A DNA stretch of 64,000 nt from Drosophila miranda. Lineage: Eukaryota > Arthropoda > Insecta > Diptera > Drosophilidae. The first letter of the stretch is position 1. The number at the start of each line of letters is the position of its first letter. Below, in pieces: positions 21,631 to 32,718 of this stretch. The stretch is from contig NC_046676.1 in the NCBI RefSeq assembly GCF_003369915.1, forward strand, positions 24,738,001 to 24,802,000, given 5' to 3'. The notes below the pieces were generated by a model. That model was not told where the DNA came from, did no database searches, and worked only from the letters and a program-made list of their open reading frames with translations. A program made the translations under genes and the position numbers.

Positions 21631-24048
21631 CTAATTAATCTGCTTCCAGAAGCCGCCGCAATGGCAATGCAGCCACTTGTTGAACCAGGCCTTCAGAGCC
21701 GAAGTCTTGGCCACTTTGTTAGCATTGTTGACGAAGACGAAACCACAGCGGGCGCACCTTCTGATGGTGGTTGGATGGGCGCCGAGCTGAAGATTGCTGA
21801 CGCCATCTTTCACCGACTTGGCGAAGACCACATTCTCCACTTCCATGTCCTGCAGGCACGACGGCTCTACAAGGGAGGTGAACATGAGATGACCCGACTT
21901 CACTGCAGCAAATCCCTGGGCACTGAGCAGCGTGGTGGGATTGAACTTGTTTAGCTGAGGAATGAGAAGCTGCTTCGACAAAAGACTGCACTCGTCCAAG
22001 AGCATCTCGTCCGGCTCCGCGGGGTTCTGGGCCAGGCGCGTGAGCAGGCGGAACAGGATGACCAGCACGTCGATGTTGTCCATGGTCTTGGTGTAGACGG
22101 GCAGGCATTGTGTGTTCAGCAGGCCCCAGATGCGTATCATGACGAGCAACTCCCTTAGGCTGCTAATGGCGTTAATATCCCGGCTGATGTCATAGCTGGG
22201 ACGCTTCCCGGACAGCTTGCATTTCATCACCTCTTCAGGTAGCATGTTGAGCATGTTGAGCGCCAGATCGGTGACCCATTGAATCAGTTGCTGCAAGCTC
22301 TGCAGCATCACTGGTTCCACTGTGAAGTCCTTGGCATCCAGGTTTAGCATCACTGTGTCCACGTCTGGTATGGACTCGTTCAGCTTCGTCGTCAGATTAT
22401 CGGCGGGTCCCTTGTCCTGGTAACCTAGGTCGGAGGGGCGCAGAAGACTCTTGAAAGTGGTGGATATGGCATGGAGGATGATTAGATTGTCAAACTCCTG
22501 CTGCTGCACACGACAGAGATTGCTCTTGAGGGCCAGGAAGTTGGCATAATAGTAGTTCTTCACATACGATGGCTGGCGCGAAAAGTTATCCGTCAGCTTC
22601 TCCACCAGGGGCTCCAGGTTCCCCAGGTTCAGGAGTAGTACATCACTGGCATCGCAGCCCGTGACAATGCAGTACTCCAGCAGGAGCAGTGCGGATCCAC
22701 TCTGTTTCAGCAGTGGCGCTTGCATGGCATACAGCTGGGCGTGAGCATCGAAGATCAGGAGCATTTGACTGGTGGGAGTGAGGTCCCCGCTCACAAATTT
22801 CACTCCACTGCCGTCGGTCACTTTATCGAACTGCGTGTGGTTCAGTTGCTTCAGAGAATTAGGCTCCAGGACCTGGACACTGTTATCCTGGAGTATCGCA
22901 TAGACCGGAGAGCATTCCGCCGTGGACGGCATGAGGCGTGAGAGGCAAATATCGGCAAGTGGAGCATTCAAATGGAGCTTTGCCACCTGCTCCCAACTCT
23001 CCGACTGCACGAATTCGTTGCCCTTATTGGAACCGCCTCCCTGGAGCAGGGCGTGGACACTCTGATGCCTGCGCGTGAGGGTCCACTGCTCCAGCAAACT
23101 GCCTCCCTCCGTACAGGAGTATGCTATGAAGATCACGTCGTCATTGGCCACCCGCGTCCACTTAAGGTGACTGATGAGCTTGCCCTCCAGCGGATTGAGG
23201 AATATACTTGCCTGCGACTCGGACTTGATGGCCATGTGCTGCTCTAGGCCCAGGTCTCCTTCCATCATCAGGGAGATCTTGAAACACTGCACGAGCTGTT
23301 GCTGCCAGCCGCAACTGAAAGCCACACTGACAGCCCCCGAGGGACTCGGGGCCATGCTGCAGTGCTCTATGAAGCTTCTGGAGATGCCAATGCTATGCAT
23401 AACGGGTGTTAGCTCAACAATCTCATTGCCGGCGCTCTCAGCACTGGAGAACTTTTGGAACAAGGGTAGGCTGAATGACCCCAGGAGGCCAGATGATGTC
23501 AGCAGAATGCAGCCTTCGCTGGCCACCCCGCCGAAGCCGCTGAGCGTGGGACGCTGCTCCAGGCGCTCAAACTTCTCTGCGTAGTAAGTGTGCTCCTTCT
23601 TCTGGGGATTGAACAGGACTCCTTTGCCGTTGTGGAAGAACTTGGCCTCTATGATGTCCTCGCTGGGGACGTTGGCATGGTATTGCAGAAGCCAGATGTT
23701 GATGGACTGATTCTTGGGCAGCCAAATCTCGACGCGTCCGCCGACATAGCCGAGCAGCAGTTTCTCCCCGTTGGCACTCCACTCGAGCACATTGATCAGC
23801 GACTTCGAGGAGCAAACCTTGTAGTACTCCCACGGCGTCACAATGTCGCAGACATACACATGACTGTTGCTGGCCCCCACAGCCACCCCAGCACTGTTGC
23901 TGTCCCCGGGGCCATGGGAAACAATGGCACTTTGGAGCGAGCTGAACGCGATAATGTTGCGGGCCGAGACAGAGCATAGCACCACTTTTTGGGGAAACAC
24001 GCTGTCCTTGCCGAACTCCTTGCTCTCCACTTTGTAGAGAATCGTCAT
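21631..24048 (-). CDS. MED16: Mediator complex subunit 16
   Basis: Subunit of the Mediator tail module, which links DNA-bound activators to RNA polymerase II in the nucleus. One uninterrupted exon of 805 residues. The N-terminal half reads as WD40-like repeats (for example NVLEWSANGEKLLLGYVGGRVEIW), the middle is helical, and the C-terminus has the family's cysteine-rich end: CARCGFVF and then HCHCGGFW close to the stop, which may bind zinc. The length is close to other fly MED16 proteins. The start ATG lies 3' of a short AT-rich leader. In flies this gene was also called Trap95. Confidence 0.9.
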   Translation of the reverse strand: MTILYKVESKEFGKDSVFPQKVVLCSVSARNIIAFSSLQSAIVSHGPGDSNSAGVAVGASNSHVYVCDIVTPWEYYKVCSSKSLINVLEWSANGEKLLLGYVGGRVEIWLPKNQSINIWLLQYHANVPSEDIIEAKFFHNGKGVLFNPQKKEHTYYAEKFERLEQRPTLSGFGGVASEGCILLTSSGLLGSFSLPLFQKFSSAESAGNEIVELTPVMHSIGISRSFIEHCSMAPSPSGAVSVAFSCGWQQQLVQCFKISLMMEGDLGLEQHMAIKSESQASIFLNPLEGKLISHLKWTRVANDDVIFIAYSCTEGGSLLEQWTLTRRHQSVHALLQGGGSNKGNEFVQSESWEQVAKLHLNAPLADICLSRLMPSTAECSPVYAILQDNSVQVLEPNSLKQLNHTQFDKVTDGSGVKFVSGDLTPTSQMLLIFDAHAQLYAMQAPLLKQSGSALLLLEYCIVTGCDASDVLLLNLGNLEPLVEKLTDNFSRQPSYVKNYYYANFLALKSNLCRVQQQEFDNLIILHAISTTFKSLLRPSDLGYQDKGPADNLTTKLNESIPDVDTVMLNLDAKDFTVEPVMLQSLQQLIQWVTDLALNMLNMLPEEVMKCKLSGKRPSYDISRDINAISSLRELLVMIRIWGLLNTQCLPVYTKTMDNIDVLVILFRLLTRLAQNPAEPDEMLLDECSLLSKQLLIPQLNKFNPTTLLSAQGFAAVKSGHLMFTSLVEPSCLQDMEVENVVFAKSVKDGVSNLQLGAHPTTIRRCARCGFVFVNNANKVAKTSALKAWFNKWLHCHCGGFWKQIN

Positions 24049-24865
24049 TTTTCAGCGTAAACAAAACAATACGGCAAAAGCATAGAGATGGACAGGCCGC
24101 CCTGTCAGTGACGCTGTAAATATCGAAACTAATCCGATGGTTGTATTCCACTAGACTTATCCACGCCAAGACAAGACAAGTCGATTCTGAAAAACAGACA
24201 TACCGATAAATTTTGTTATGCTCCTGAGATTGGAGCAACATCCTTGATCTGATAGACTCCTTATCAAGGACCAAGGATACTTTCTGCAGTCTTATGTATC
24301 CTATTTTCTCCGTTATTTGTGGGGTGATTTGGTCGTTCCATAGGTTCCTGTAATTGGAAGAATATCCTATATCCTTTGTTAAACTCAAACAAGCCCAAGC
24401 GGTCGTATATATCCGATTCTCCGCAAGTAAGATTTTTCATCAATACTTAGCTTAGTATAAATGACTAAACAAGTGGAAAACATTGGTATTTATGGTATGG
24501 TTAGTGCTAGAACGTAGGGAATATCGGTAAATCACACATCGAATAATCACATCACTACATCCCATCGATAGCTTTCAGCGTTTTTTTTTTAATTATCTAT
24601 TTCATGAAGTAATTGGAACTTAATTAATTTAAGCTTTAAGCAACAATAATTACAGTCAAATGAAGAAATCGGCACAGTACAGCTCCTTATCGGATTTAGT
24701 TTGACAGCAGCAGCAGCATCCAAACAAAAGCCGCAGAGCAAACCGGCTTTGTTGTTATCGTTGAATCTGTTTGGAGTGTTTTCGAAAGTTTATTGAACTC
24801 CGACACAGCGTACATTAACTTACGGCAATAAATACACAATGATTAAGAATAAGCCTAACTAAAAC
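24049..24865. other. Region between Med16 start and BTB gene 3' end
   Basis: Holds the Med16 upstream region and the 3' untranslated part of the BTB gene, both on the minus strand. CATCGATAGC near 24563 and TATCGAAAC near 24120 are DRE-like sites. A CAG run lies at about 24704-24715. No coding region is seen. Confidence 0.5.
24789..24794 (-). terminator. Polyadenylation signal of the BTB gene
   Basis: TTTATT on the plus strand (AATAAA on the minus strand), 72 bases after the stop codon of the BTB gene. Confidence 0.5.
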
Positions 24866-26137
24866 CTACACCAGGTTGGCGTAGCGCAGGCCCTTGACCA
24901 AACTGCCGATGAAGCTGTCGCTGTCGATGAAGCGAATGCCATCGGCGATACAGGACTGCAGGCTGCAAGGATACTCTGCACCGTATGCGCTTCCGTCCCA
25001 GCGTATCTGCAGCTCGTAGGACAGCTCCGGGGTGAGTACACACGCCTCCTCGCGGCGCCATCTTAGGTGCAAGTCGCAGTTATATTTTGTGCTCTGATTT
25101 TGAATGACATGACTCCACACGGGATTGGTGGGCGCGTCCTCGCCGTCCGCCGGCAACTCGCAAAGGTCCAGCCGCAGGGACTCGCGATATTCCAGAGGCA
25201 GCTGAACGTGGCCAAAGGTGCAGGTCAGGTTGGGGGGCAGGCGGCTGTTCAGGACCACTCCCATGAGGGAGATGAAGCGAGGGCTCTTCAGGCGAAGACG
25301 CCACACGGGAGACTCTGCATCTACGGTAAACGGCCGGCAGGCCTTGTAGTAGCAGCGCTCTACTGAGACAATAGGAGCCGGAGCAGGAGATTGCACTTCA
25401 TCAGAAGCATTCACGGGCCACGAGTTTGCCTCTGGCCCCAGGCCATGGACAACCAAGCCCGCATCGCTAGGACCAAGGCCCAGTTGCTCACACTCATGCT
25501 GGGTCCACTCGTAGACATACCAAATGAGTAGCTTGTGCGGCTCTTTGCAGGCGGCTATGATCGTTTTGACGCACTCCTTAGACACGTGGACATAGTGCTC
25601 CTTCAGATGGGTCATGTACTGGGCATTGCTCACGCAGCAGCGCATGAAGAAGGTCATGCAGACCTCCAGCAGACTATCCAGTCCCATGCACACACTCAGC
25701 TCCAGAGCCGGCAGAATGTTGGAGAAGCGCAGCTTCCTGGTGATGGCCACCAGGGAGTCGGCTATCAGCTGGTCCAGCAGATACTTCTCTGCCGCATAGT
25801 ACAGCTCAATGCAGGCTACCAGCTCCAGGTTGTTGTAGTCCACGCTGCCCGTGTAAATGTAGTCGACCAGGACCTTGAAAATGGCCGCACTAATGTCGTG
25901 TATCTCGATTTCGGGCTCATTTTCATGCATTGGTCCGAAAAACATGGCCTCAAACACGGGACTGGCGGCACTCAGGATCAGTTTGTGGCACTTAAGCTGC
26001 TCCTCGCACACGTGGAAAACGCAGTCCGTGTACTTCTCCCCGTGCAAAAGCTCGGCATAGCGACGCCCCAGCAGGTTGCCCACGCTAGCCTGCTCCTTGT
26101 GATGGGTCTCGGCCAGTTCCACAGCAGAGCTGCTCAT
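24866..26137 (-). CDS. BTB-BACK-PHR protein (BTBD3/6 type)
   Basis: Probable substrate adaptor for a Cullin-3 ubiquitin ligase. Single coding exon of 423 residues. The BTB/POZ domain lies at about 30-140 (YTDCVFHVCEEQLKCHKLIL, DYIYTGSVDYNN), the BACK domain at about 145-250, and a PHR-like beta domain fills the C-terminus from about 265 (CRPFTVDAESPVWRLRLKSP). The ATG sits directly after a pyrimidine-rich tract and CAG, so this exon almost certainly follows a leader intron; a TATA-type promoter about 1.5 kb upstream is a candidate. I cannot assign the fly gene name; the domain order matches the BTBD1/2/3/6 family, where one member in flies is lute. Confidence 0.85.
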   Translation of the reverse strand: MSSSAVELAETHHKEQASVGNLLGRRYAELLHGEKYTDCVFHVCEEQLKCHKLILSAASPVFEAMFFGPMHENEPEIEIHDISAAIFKVLVDYIYTGSVDYNNLELVACIELYYAAEKYLLDQLIADSLVAITRKLRFSNILPALELSVCMGLDSLLEVCMTFFMRCCVSNAQYMTHLKEHYVHVSKECVKTIIAACKEPHKLLIWYVYEWTQHECEQLGLGPSDAGLVVHGLGPEANSWPVNASDEVQSPAPAPIVSVERCYYKACRPFTVDAESPVWRLRLKSPRFISLMGVVLNSRLPPNLTCTFGHVQLPLEYRESLRLDLCELPADGEDAPTNPVWSHVIQNQSTKYNCDLHLRWRREEACVLTPELSYELQIRWDGSAYGAEYPCSLQSCIADGIRFIDSDSFIGSLVKGLRYANLV

Positions 26138-28587
26138 CTGAAAGAGGGAGAAAGGCCATAAATATGGATGAAATGAGATAGGGAACTGAACCGGTTGCCA
26201 ATTTGCCCGTGCCCGGCCGGGCCATCAATCATGCTTTAGATAATAGAAACTATTTCGGGTTGGGCGAATAGAAAGCGAGAAGCGGCGAAAAATCGTCAAG
26301 AGCAGACGAAAAAAAGAAATATTAACACGTTGAATTTTGTTTGCTGGCAGTTAACCGATCAGGCAACCGAATGTCTCCCGAGAGAACTGTTCTGATATGA
26401 TAGTTTTTTAATAGGGCGTATGCCATAAACAGATCTGATTTGATAAGAAAGCCCCCACGTTTGAGTGCCTTGCCTCTGTAAAGTCAAGGGCATTCCCCAA
26501 CCGTACACCGCACAAGTGCTCGTATTGTAACAGCGTGACGCAATTTGCATGGAATAATATCAATTGAATCAATTGGCTAAAGCTGCCTTAGATTTCCTTA
26601 GTCATTGCCAAGAACGTGCTGGCCATAAGCAAGCAAATATATACACACACGGGTATGCACAGACGTATGTACATATGTATGTTCTGCCAGACGTATTCCG
26701 TTTATCAATAAGCCACAATATTACTACGAAGTGTCGGTCTGTCGACCAGTTATTCACATCTAATGCCGGCTCGAATTCGCTCTGTCATGAGGAGGGGAGG
26801 GGAGGGGCTTTCGTTTGCCTATTTATATTTGAGTGTTTTTGCGCATGGGGGTAATACATAACCGGTTTAAAGTGTTTTTCTACAGATTTTAGTTGTCGGT
26901 TTGCGGCCTAGGCTAGGGTGACTTTTAAGGGGATTATCGGTACATAGCGTGCATCCTTTCCAAAGTACTTTCGGAAGTGCAATTCAGTGGAATGAATGAA
27001 GGTATATGTATAGCGTATGGCATGGAAAGTATAGTCCCTGCTAAAGCCATATACAACTGAAGTGATAGACTCTGTCCAAGGGTTGTAGCGCGTGCATAGA
27101 ACCCATATGTAAAATGCGGGCTCGGCTCCTCCGAGAAGCTGATCATCGCATCGATTTTGAGCATTTGGTTGGTATTCCTGAATCAAACTCTAGCGACTGT
27201 TTACCTTCCCTTCCCCCGGAGTCAATCAATTATCTCGTGATCTCTAATATTGCTGCGCAGATTGTTTACTTTCTCTGAATCGCAATATTCAAAGTTGCAT
27301 AAAATTCACCTTCGAGAGGTGAAGGGCTCACAGATTTTTGGGACGGCCTTAGATCAAATTCTTTATGATGTGTATTTTGGTAATTTTTCAAATAAAATTT
27401 GATTATTTAAGTGGATATTTTTCCAAGAAGAACACACCTCTTTTTGGCACTGTGACAAATTCTTTTCAAACAAAAGCGATCACTTGCGAAACTATATAGT
27501 AGGTATGTACTATATGTGGTGTTTTATATAGTGTAGAAATTCGATTTGATCGAAAAGTTCACGAAAATATAAGTGAATTTCACGCGAACTTTTAGGCGAG
27601 ACTAATTGGGCGACAATTTGTTCGTCGTTTTTCTGCTCTGGCAGCCGAGGTGTGGAGTCGGCTGAACTTGACCGATATCGCGGACTTTATATGCTGATCT
27701 GATCGCCAAACCAAAACAGACGCCACCAGCTGTTCGGCGCAGAGAACGAGGCTGAACGACAAACGAGAATGGAACTGAAAACTGTGAACCGTTGAGCGCA
27801 ACGCGCCACCTTCAACTGATCCGATGGACAGCCAGGTAGAGGTAGAGGTGTGGTATCAAAGCGATCGTTGGCGTCCGATCGCCGGCCGCTCTCACACGCT
27901 CTCGATCATGCCTCTCTCTATACCTCTCAATTTTCTCAGTTCTTTGCCACTCTGCCGCTAGTTGGGGCCGTACTGGAAGTACCCAAAAGGGTTTCTTTCG
28001 AACTTTTTCGAGCTCTGGCGATCCCATTGTTTTCTGGGAGGCTTACTCCCACTTTTCTGATTCTTTGCCCTAACAGAATAGATCCTGTTGGACCATAGGC
28101 CGGGACGCTGCTTGCTTACAGACATTACTACAAGGAGTTGACGCTCCCGATGCTCGTCTGGCACTATCTTCATGATGATGATGAGATTACGCCTTCGTTG
28201 AGATTACAAATTAAGCGCCTGGCAGCGACTTCCAACCTTGAACCTTAAAATTGCCTCTTCTTCAGTTTAGCCAGAGAGAAGCTGGTCGAGAAGTCGCCGC
28301 CTAGCCACAGCCACACCAAAGCAAAGCTATTTCTGTAAACCCAACCATCTTGAATACTCTTCCCTTGGGAGTGTGAGGTGTGGGGTACATGGTTTATCTG
28401 ATCTTTGATGAAATACAAATGCTTATCTAATCGCTTATAATCGTAGCTAATTTTAAATGCTTTCCTTTTTTAGAAGTGAGTGGCGCAGTCGTTTATGGGA
28501 GCGCAACCTTGATTAAATTATGAGAATTTTAATAGATTTTTTACACCTGGTCACTACAGAGTATGCTAGTTTCGGTGCTGGGTTTAG
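26138..28587. other. Divergent intergenic region between BTB gene and DIPK gene
   Basis: 2.4 kb without a supported coding gene. It should hold the BTB gene leader exon(s) on the minus strand and the DIPK promoter on the plus strand. A TATA/initiator pair is visible at 27661-27694 (annotated separately). GGGGAGGGGAGGGG lies near 26793-26806. Confidence 0.5.
27661..27694 (-). promoter_or_regulatory. Candidate TATA-Inr promoter on the minus strand
   Basis: On the minus strand GCATATAAAG (TATAAA, positions 27691-27686) is followed by TTCAGC, an initiator-like site with A at 27663, about 28 bases on. This is the canonical spacing. The downstream DNA looks like a fly leader. It points towards the BTB gene at 26137, whose first coding exon needs an upstream leader exon. 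Confidence 0.4.
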
Positions 28588-28692
28588 ATGGCTCCCAACG
28601 GTTGGTTCTTCACTGCCGCGCCGTCTTGGGGCAGCTGCTTTGGCTCAGACCTTAGCTGTGCCTTTAAGTTTGGCATTGGGCTGAGGAAACAG
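28588..28692 (+). other. Possible first exon of the DIPK-type gene
   Basis: An ATG at 28588 opens 35 codons ending in AAACAG|GTAATG. The next exon would start at 28876 after CTTTTGCAG, in the same frame, placing 38 residues before the methionine at 28885. The 183-base intron has no stop and is itself a multiple of three, so retention would also keep the frame; it is CA-rich. If this exon is translated, the hydrophobic stretch becomes a signal anchor instead of a cleavable signal peptide. Confidence 0.4.
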
Positions 28693-28884
28693 GTAATGTT
28701 GTGGACCCTGGAGGGAGGCTGGGCCCGGACGCACATTCATCGAACACACATACACACACAAGCAGACACGGTACACACACACACACTTACTCACGCACGT
28801 GTGGCTTCTTTTATTGTTTGCCAAGCCTCCTCATGCAGCTTCCTTCTTCCCCTCTTTCTCAAACTTCTTTTGCAGCCCCTTGGC

Positions 28885-29943
28885 ATGCACCTGTCGCCCG
28901 GACATCTCAGAATCGTGCTCATTCTGGCTCTGCTGCAGGACCTGCAGGTAAAACCACAGAAGAACATATTCAGGGCACATCTCGAGCGGGATCTACAAAT
29001 TTGTCCGGCCTGCTTTGCCGGACAGCGCTGGCAATGCGAGGAAATTTTTGAGGCCATTGCAGAGCCCTCGGATTGGAGCAAGCTTCTAAAAGGAATCGCT
29101 CTGCTCATCGATCGTCGGGAGATATATTTCCTGCAATTGAATGAGGGTCATCAGGCAGCACAGTTGGTGGCCAAAAGAGATGCCATTGGGGGCCACTCTT
29201 ACCGCAATATAGGCATCTTGCGAGAAGCATTTCTTGAGGAGATGGAGGAGCGTCCCGGTGGATTCCAGTTTTGTCGTAGCGGATTCAGGACTCCCCGTTT
29301 TGTTAGTTACTTGGAGCAGCGCGGTCATGAGTCTGCCACCATTTGGTACTACATGATGCACAGCATTACACCATTGCTGATGCAGGAACTGTTTTTGCGT
29401 GGCTTTCCAGTTCCTCGGAGCTACGCTGCCTGTGGCCTTACCCATTTCCAAGCCTATGCCGGACGCACCCTGGTACACTACGCCACTGCTGGCAAGAATC
29501 TGCGCCTGGAAATGGCCCGACAACTGCTCCAGCTGTCTCTGAAGCTCACCTTTGGCTTTGCGGACTTTCGCATCTTTCTAACCGATTTTACGGCAGACAA
29601 TCTGGCCTTTGACGAGGCCAGCCAGAGTGTGATCCTCATCGACCTGGACTCTGTTGTCCTAGTGGATGCGGCGGTCCCCTTGGGCGACGCCCAGAAGTAC
29701 GAGCCCTTGCCTGGCGATGGATTCACTTTCGATGTGAAGTCCTTTTGCGGTGGCCAGCATCTGGACGCGAATGTCTATCAGGCTTGTCTCCTGCTGAAAG
29801 ACTTCCTGCTGCGGGATCTGGCCAACGGAAGGCTGGAGATGCTGCTGGAACAATGTGTGCGTTGCGACGACGCGACATGTGATATGCGCTTCCAGCAAGC
29901 ATACGACTTGATCAAGCTGCTTGGCGAGCTGCTGGGCAGCTAG
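28885..29943 (+). CDS. Secretory-pathway divergent protein kinase (DIPK/FAM69-like)
   Basis: Member of the divergent kinase group that includes DIPK1 (FAM69) and DIPK2A/DIA1, found in the ER-Golgi or secreted. From ATG 28885 the protein has 352 residues. Residues about 8-18 (LRIVLILALL) form a hydrophobic signal sequence. Cysteine pairs flank the fold (CPAC near the N-terminus, CVRCDDATC near the C-terminus), as expected for a lumenal protein. The segment FLTDFTADNLAF resembles the catalytic-loop region and VILIDLDSVVLV the metal-binding strand of this family; an ordinary HRD or DFG is absent. Whether it phosphorylates anything is unknown. An upstream ATG at 28588 could extend it. The orthologue name is not claimed. 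Confidence 0.72.
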   Translation: MHLSPGHLRIVLILALLQDLQVKPQKNIFRAHLERDLQICPACFAGQRWQCEEIFEAIAEPSDWSKLLKGIALLIDRREIYFLQLNEGHQAAQLVAKRDAIGGHSYRNIGILREAFLEEMEERPGGFQFCRSGFRTPRFVSYLEQRGHESATIWYYMMHSITPLLMQELFLRGFPVPRSYAACGLTHFQAYAGRTLVHYATAGKNLRLEMARQLLQLSLKLTFGFADFRIFLTDFTADNLAFDEASQSVILIDLDSVVLVDAAVPLGDAQKYEPLPGDGFTFDVKSFCGGQHLDANVYQACLLLKDFLLRDLANGRLEMLLEQCVRCDDATCDMRFQQAYDLIKLLGELLGS

Positions 29944-30216
29944 GACTTTGGACGAAGGACAAGTTGAAGTCGGGCTAAGGTAACATATTGAGGATACTTT
30001 AATTTAAGTAGGTAACCATGTTTAATCATACAACTCATCCATTACACTCAATATATGGTCTAAATGAACTTCGCCCGAACTTCTTTGAAGGAGTTTGGTG
30101 TGGCAGCAGCATTGGCTGTTACCTATAACTTAGGTTTAGGTCAGGAGGGGAGGACATAGACATAGACATAGCTATCGTGTCTGCTGTGGTATGGCTGGCC
30201 GGGCCCCGGTCCGAGC

Positions 30217-32393
30217 TTAAATAATATCACGGGGAAAACTCAGAAAGTGTATGGAATTGGACACGTGGTGTGTGATGTCTGTGAGGGTCTCCTTGTGGAC
30301 GCCACCGAACAGGATCAGCTCGCCATTGCCGGCAATGAGGCTAGACAGGATGAGGCGGTCGGGGGCTCCCCGGAGAACACCAAAGTTCTTGTATTCCACC
30401 CAGTCTAGGGCGGGTTCGCTGCTGCTGAGTATGCCTGAGATGTCGCAAACGAAGAGGGATTGTACATTGCAGCGCAGTCGCTTGGGTGAGGGGGCACGCA
30501 ACGGCTGCGGCTCCACCTGGGCGGCTGCGGGTGCACTTCGCCGCGAGTTGCGTATGGCGTTCATCTTCTCCTCCATGCGTCGGATGCGTTCATTGTGGTC
30601 TCGCGAAGCGCTGCGTGACCGTGTCGGCACGTTGAAGGCGGCCATACGGAAGGGATCCTGTGCGGAATTGTGCATTAAGTTTCGGATGTTCCAAATAGTG
30701 TCGTATTTGTGCACTTACCTCGTACATTTCATCAAATCGTTTGGGTAATCGAGGCTCATTGTCCCGGCATCGCAGGGCCAGATTGCGCTGAAGACGCTGG
30801 GCTGCATCCACATCCCCATCGGCTGCGGCCAGGGAGGGGGGTCGCACTGGCGGTGAGGGTGGGGAAGGAGCTGCGGCGGCGGCAGCCGGAGCTGGGGGAG
30901 CATGCAAATCACTCAAACGTCCGGATCGTGGCTGATAACTATTGTTGTTGTTGTTGTTTACATTGTTGTTGTGCATGAACTGCTGCGCCTGCTGCATATT
31001 TTGGTTGAGAATGGCCCGTCGATTGGCCAAATACTGTTCTTGCGGAGCCAGAGCCCCGCCCGCTCCTCCTGCTCCAATGCGATTTACTCGATTTTGACCC
31101 AAGCCGCCTCCCAAGCCTCCCAAGCCTCCAGCCAGCCGGCGCTCCGGCATTAGGATTCGTTGGCCCCGCTGCGGCATGTTTTGGTGAGGATTGGGGGGCG
31201 GCGGGCCACGTCCACCGACCATAGGAACTCGACTCTGCTTCATCATTTGAAAGTCTTGGGGCATGTTGGGGGACGGTCCCACCACTACGAGGTAGTTGTT
31301 GATCTTGCAGCCAGGATTGCACCACATGTGGACGGCCCCGAATCGCTTGTTGCGCACGGTCAGCGTTTTCCACGACCACACATCTCTAGTCATGTCCAGC
31401 AGCCAGGCATCCGTGTAGACCCGATTGGCTCCGCCACAGCCGCCCACGACAAGGAGGTGATTCTTGTCCAACTCGATCTGGATTTGTCCATACCTCGCAC
31501 TGGGCCGCGTATTGCCCACGAACAGCGGCTGCCACCAGCGCTGCTCGGGCAGGTCCAGCACCCAAGTGTCGTTGGAGTTGATGTTTACATCGTTCGTGAT
31601 CTGATAGCCACCGAACACAACCATGCGGTCGCCATGCACAGTGGCCGAGTGGCCAGCCATGGGCGGCGGACAGGGCATAGTGTTCCTCAAAAGCCAGCGA
31701 TTCTTTCCGAGATCGTAGTAGTGCAACTCATCGAACAGGCACCACGGCTGATACGGCGGATGCAGCGAGGGATAACGCCAGCCGCCAAAGAGCACGAGTT
31801 GATCCTTCCAGGCCACCATGGAGGCGCTGCCCTTGGGCGAGGGATAGGTGCCCGTTGCTACAGGCCTTGCCCAGCGCATGTGAGTCAGATCAAAGCGCCA
31901 AAGATCGTTGAAGGTGGTGTCTGAAGTGGATCCGCCGCCGAAAACATACATGGAGTTGCGCTGGCGCACCGCCGAGTGGGCAAACCGTCCAGCGATAAAG
32001 GCTACGGGTGAGCTACTCGCGGCGGCGGCCGTTTGTGGCGAGAAAACCTCCCAACGCAGTCGAAAGTCGGTCAGGCCTTTCTCGAGGTTGAACTTCGAGC
32101 GGCGCACGAGATCTGGGGACCAATAGGGGGAAGAATAGGTGAGGCTAGAGAAGCTCTTTATCAATCGCAGCCACACTGCGTGCATACTCACTCTTTACAA
32201 TGCCATGCCAGCGCTTGCACACGATGCTGCAGTGCTCCAGATCCCCATAGGGTGGTAGGTAGGTGAAGATGAACTCGAGAATCTCGTCAGGCAGCACATT
32301 CAGACTGGCGTAGCACAGTGGCGATGACGAGGGAGGGGAGCTCATGTCACAGTTGTGATTCTCGCTGTCGACCTTGTGATTGCACGTGTCCAT
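30217..32393 (-). CDS. FBXO42: F-box/Kelch protein, FBXO42 type
   Basis: Substrate receptor of an SCF ubiquitin ligase; the vertebrate FBXO42 has been linked to p53 turnover. Exons 32192-32393, 30719-32112 and 30217-30657 join in phase to give about 678 residues. The F-box is at about 32-75 (LNVLPDEILEFIFTYLPPYGDLEHCSIVC is the region). Kelch repeats follow at about 95-330 (FVFGG-like MYVFGGG, LVLFGGW, MVVFGGY, LVVGGCG). The C-terminal half is low complexity with Gln, Asn, Gly and Pro runs, then a conserved tail. A leader intron ends at AG just before 32460. The promoter region overlaps the inverted-repeat element at 32507-32718. Fly gene number not asserted. Confidence 0.87.
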
Positions 32394-32506
32394 CGTGGGT
32401 CCTGTCCTGTCCTTGATGTCCTTCTTCGTACTGTGTCCTTCACCTTCAGCTGCTGCGCGACTAAAACAGCAAATGGGGATTGGGGGAGTATGTGGAGTCC
32501 ACATTA

Positions 32507-32718
32507 GCTACATAATGGAAGGAAAAAGAGGGTATGGACAAGAGGCAAAACGGCCCAGAAAAGCAACGCATGCAAGGTAAAATCCACCCTTTTTGCCCAA
32601 TATACCTTGAAGATAAAAAGCTGATTGTCCTCACACGCCAGGTGAGGTTCGTACGAACCTTGCAATTTTCCTTGGCTTTTTGTGCCTATTGTCCATACCC
32701 TTTTCTGTAGCCCATTCA
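32507..32718 (-). repeat. Inverted-repeat element, copy upstream of FBXO42-type gene
   Basis: Arms at about 32507-32559 and 32670-32718 carry the inverted core GGGTATGGACA (32530-32540) and TGTCCATACCC (32690-32700), 149 bases apart. Read on the minus strand, it aligns arm for arm with the element at 8180-8427, including CCATTATGTAGC and TGGGCCGTTTT beside the core. A 16-base perfect palindrome, AGGTTCGTACGAACCT, lies inside at 32645-32660. Relative to the F-box gene it precedes, the orientation is the same as in the other locus. Confidence 0.6.

Noticed and set aside
31160-31924. 254-codon plus-strand frame
   Set aside because: It is the antisense shadow of the Kelch exon of the FBXO42-type gene, which has clear domain content.
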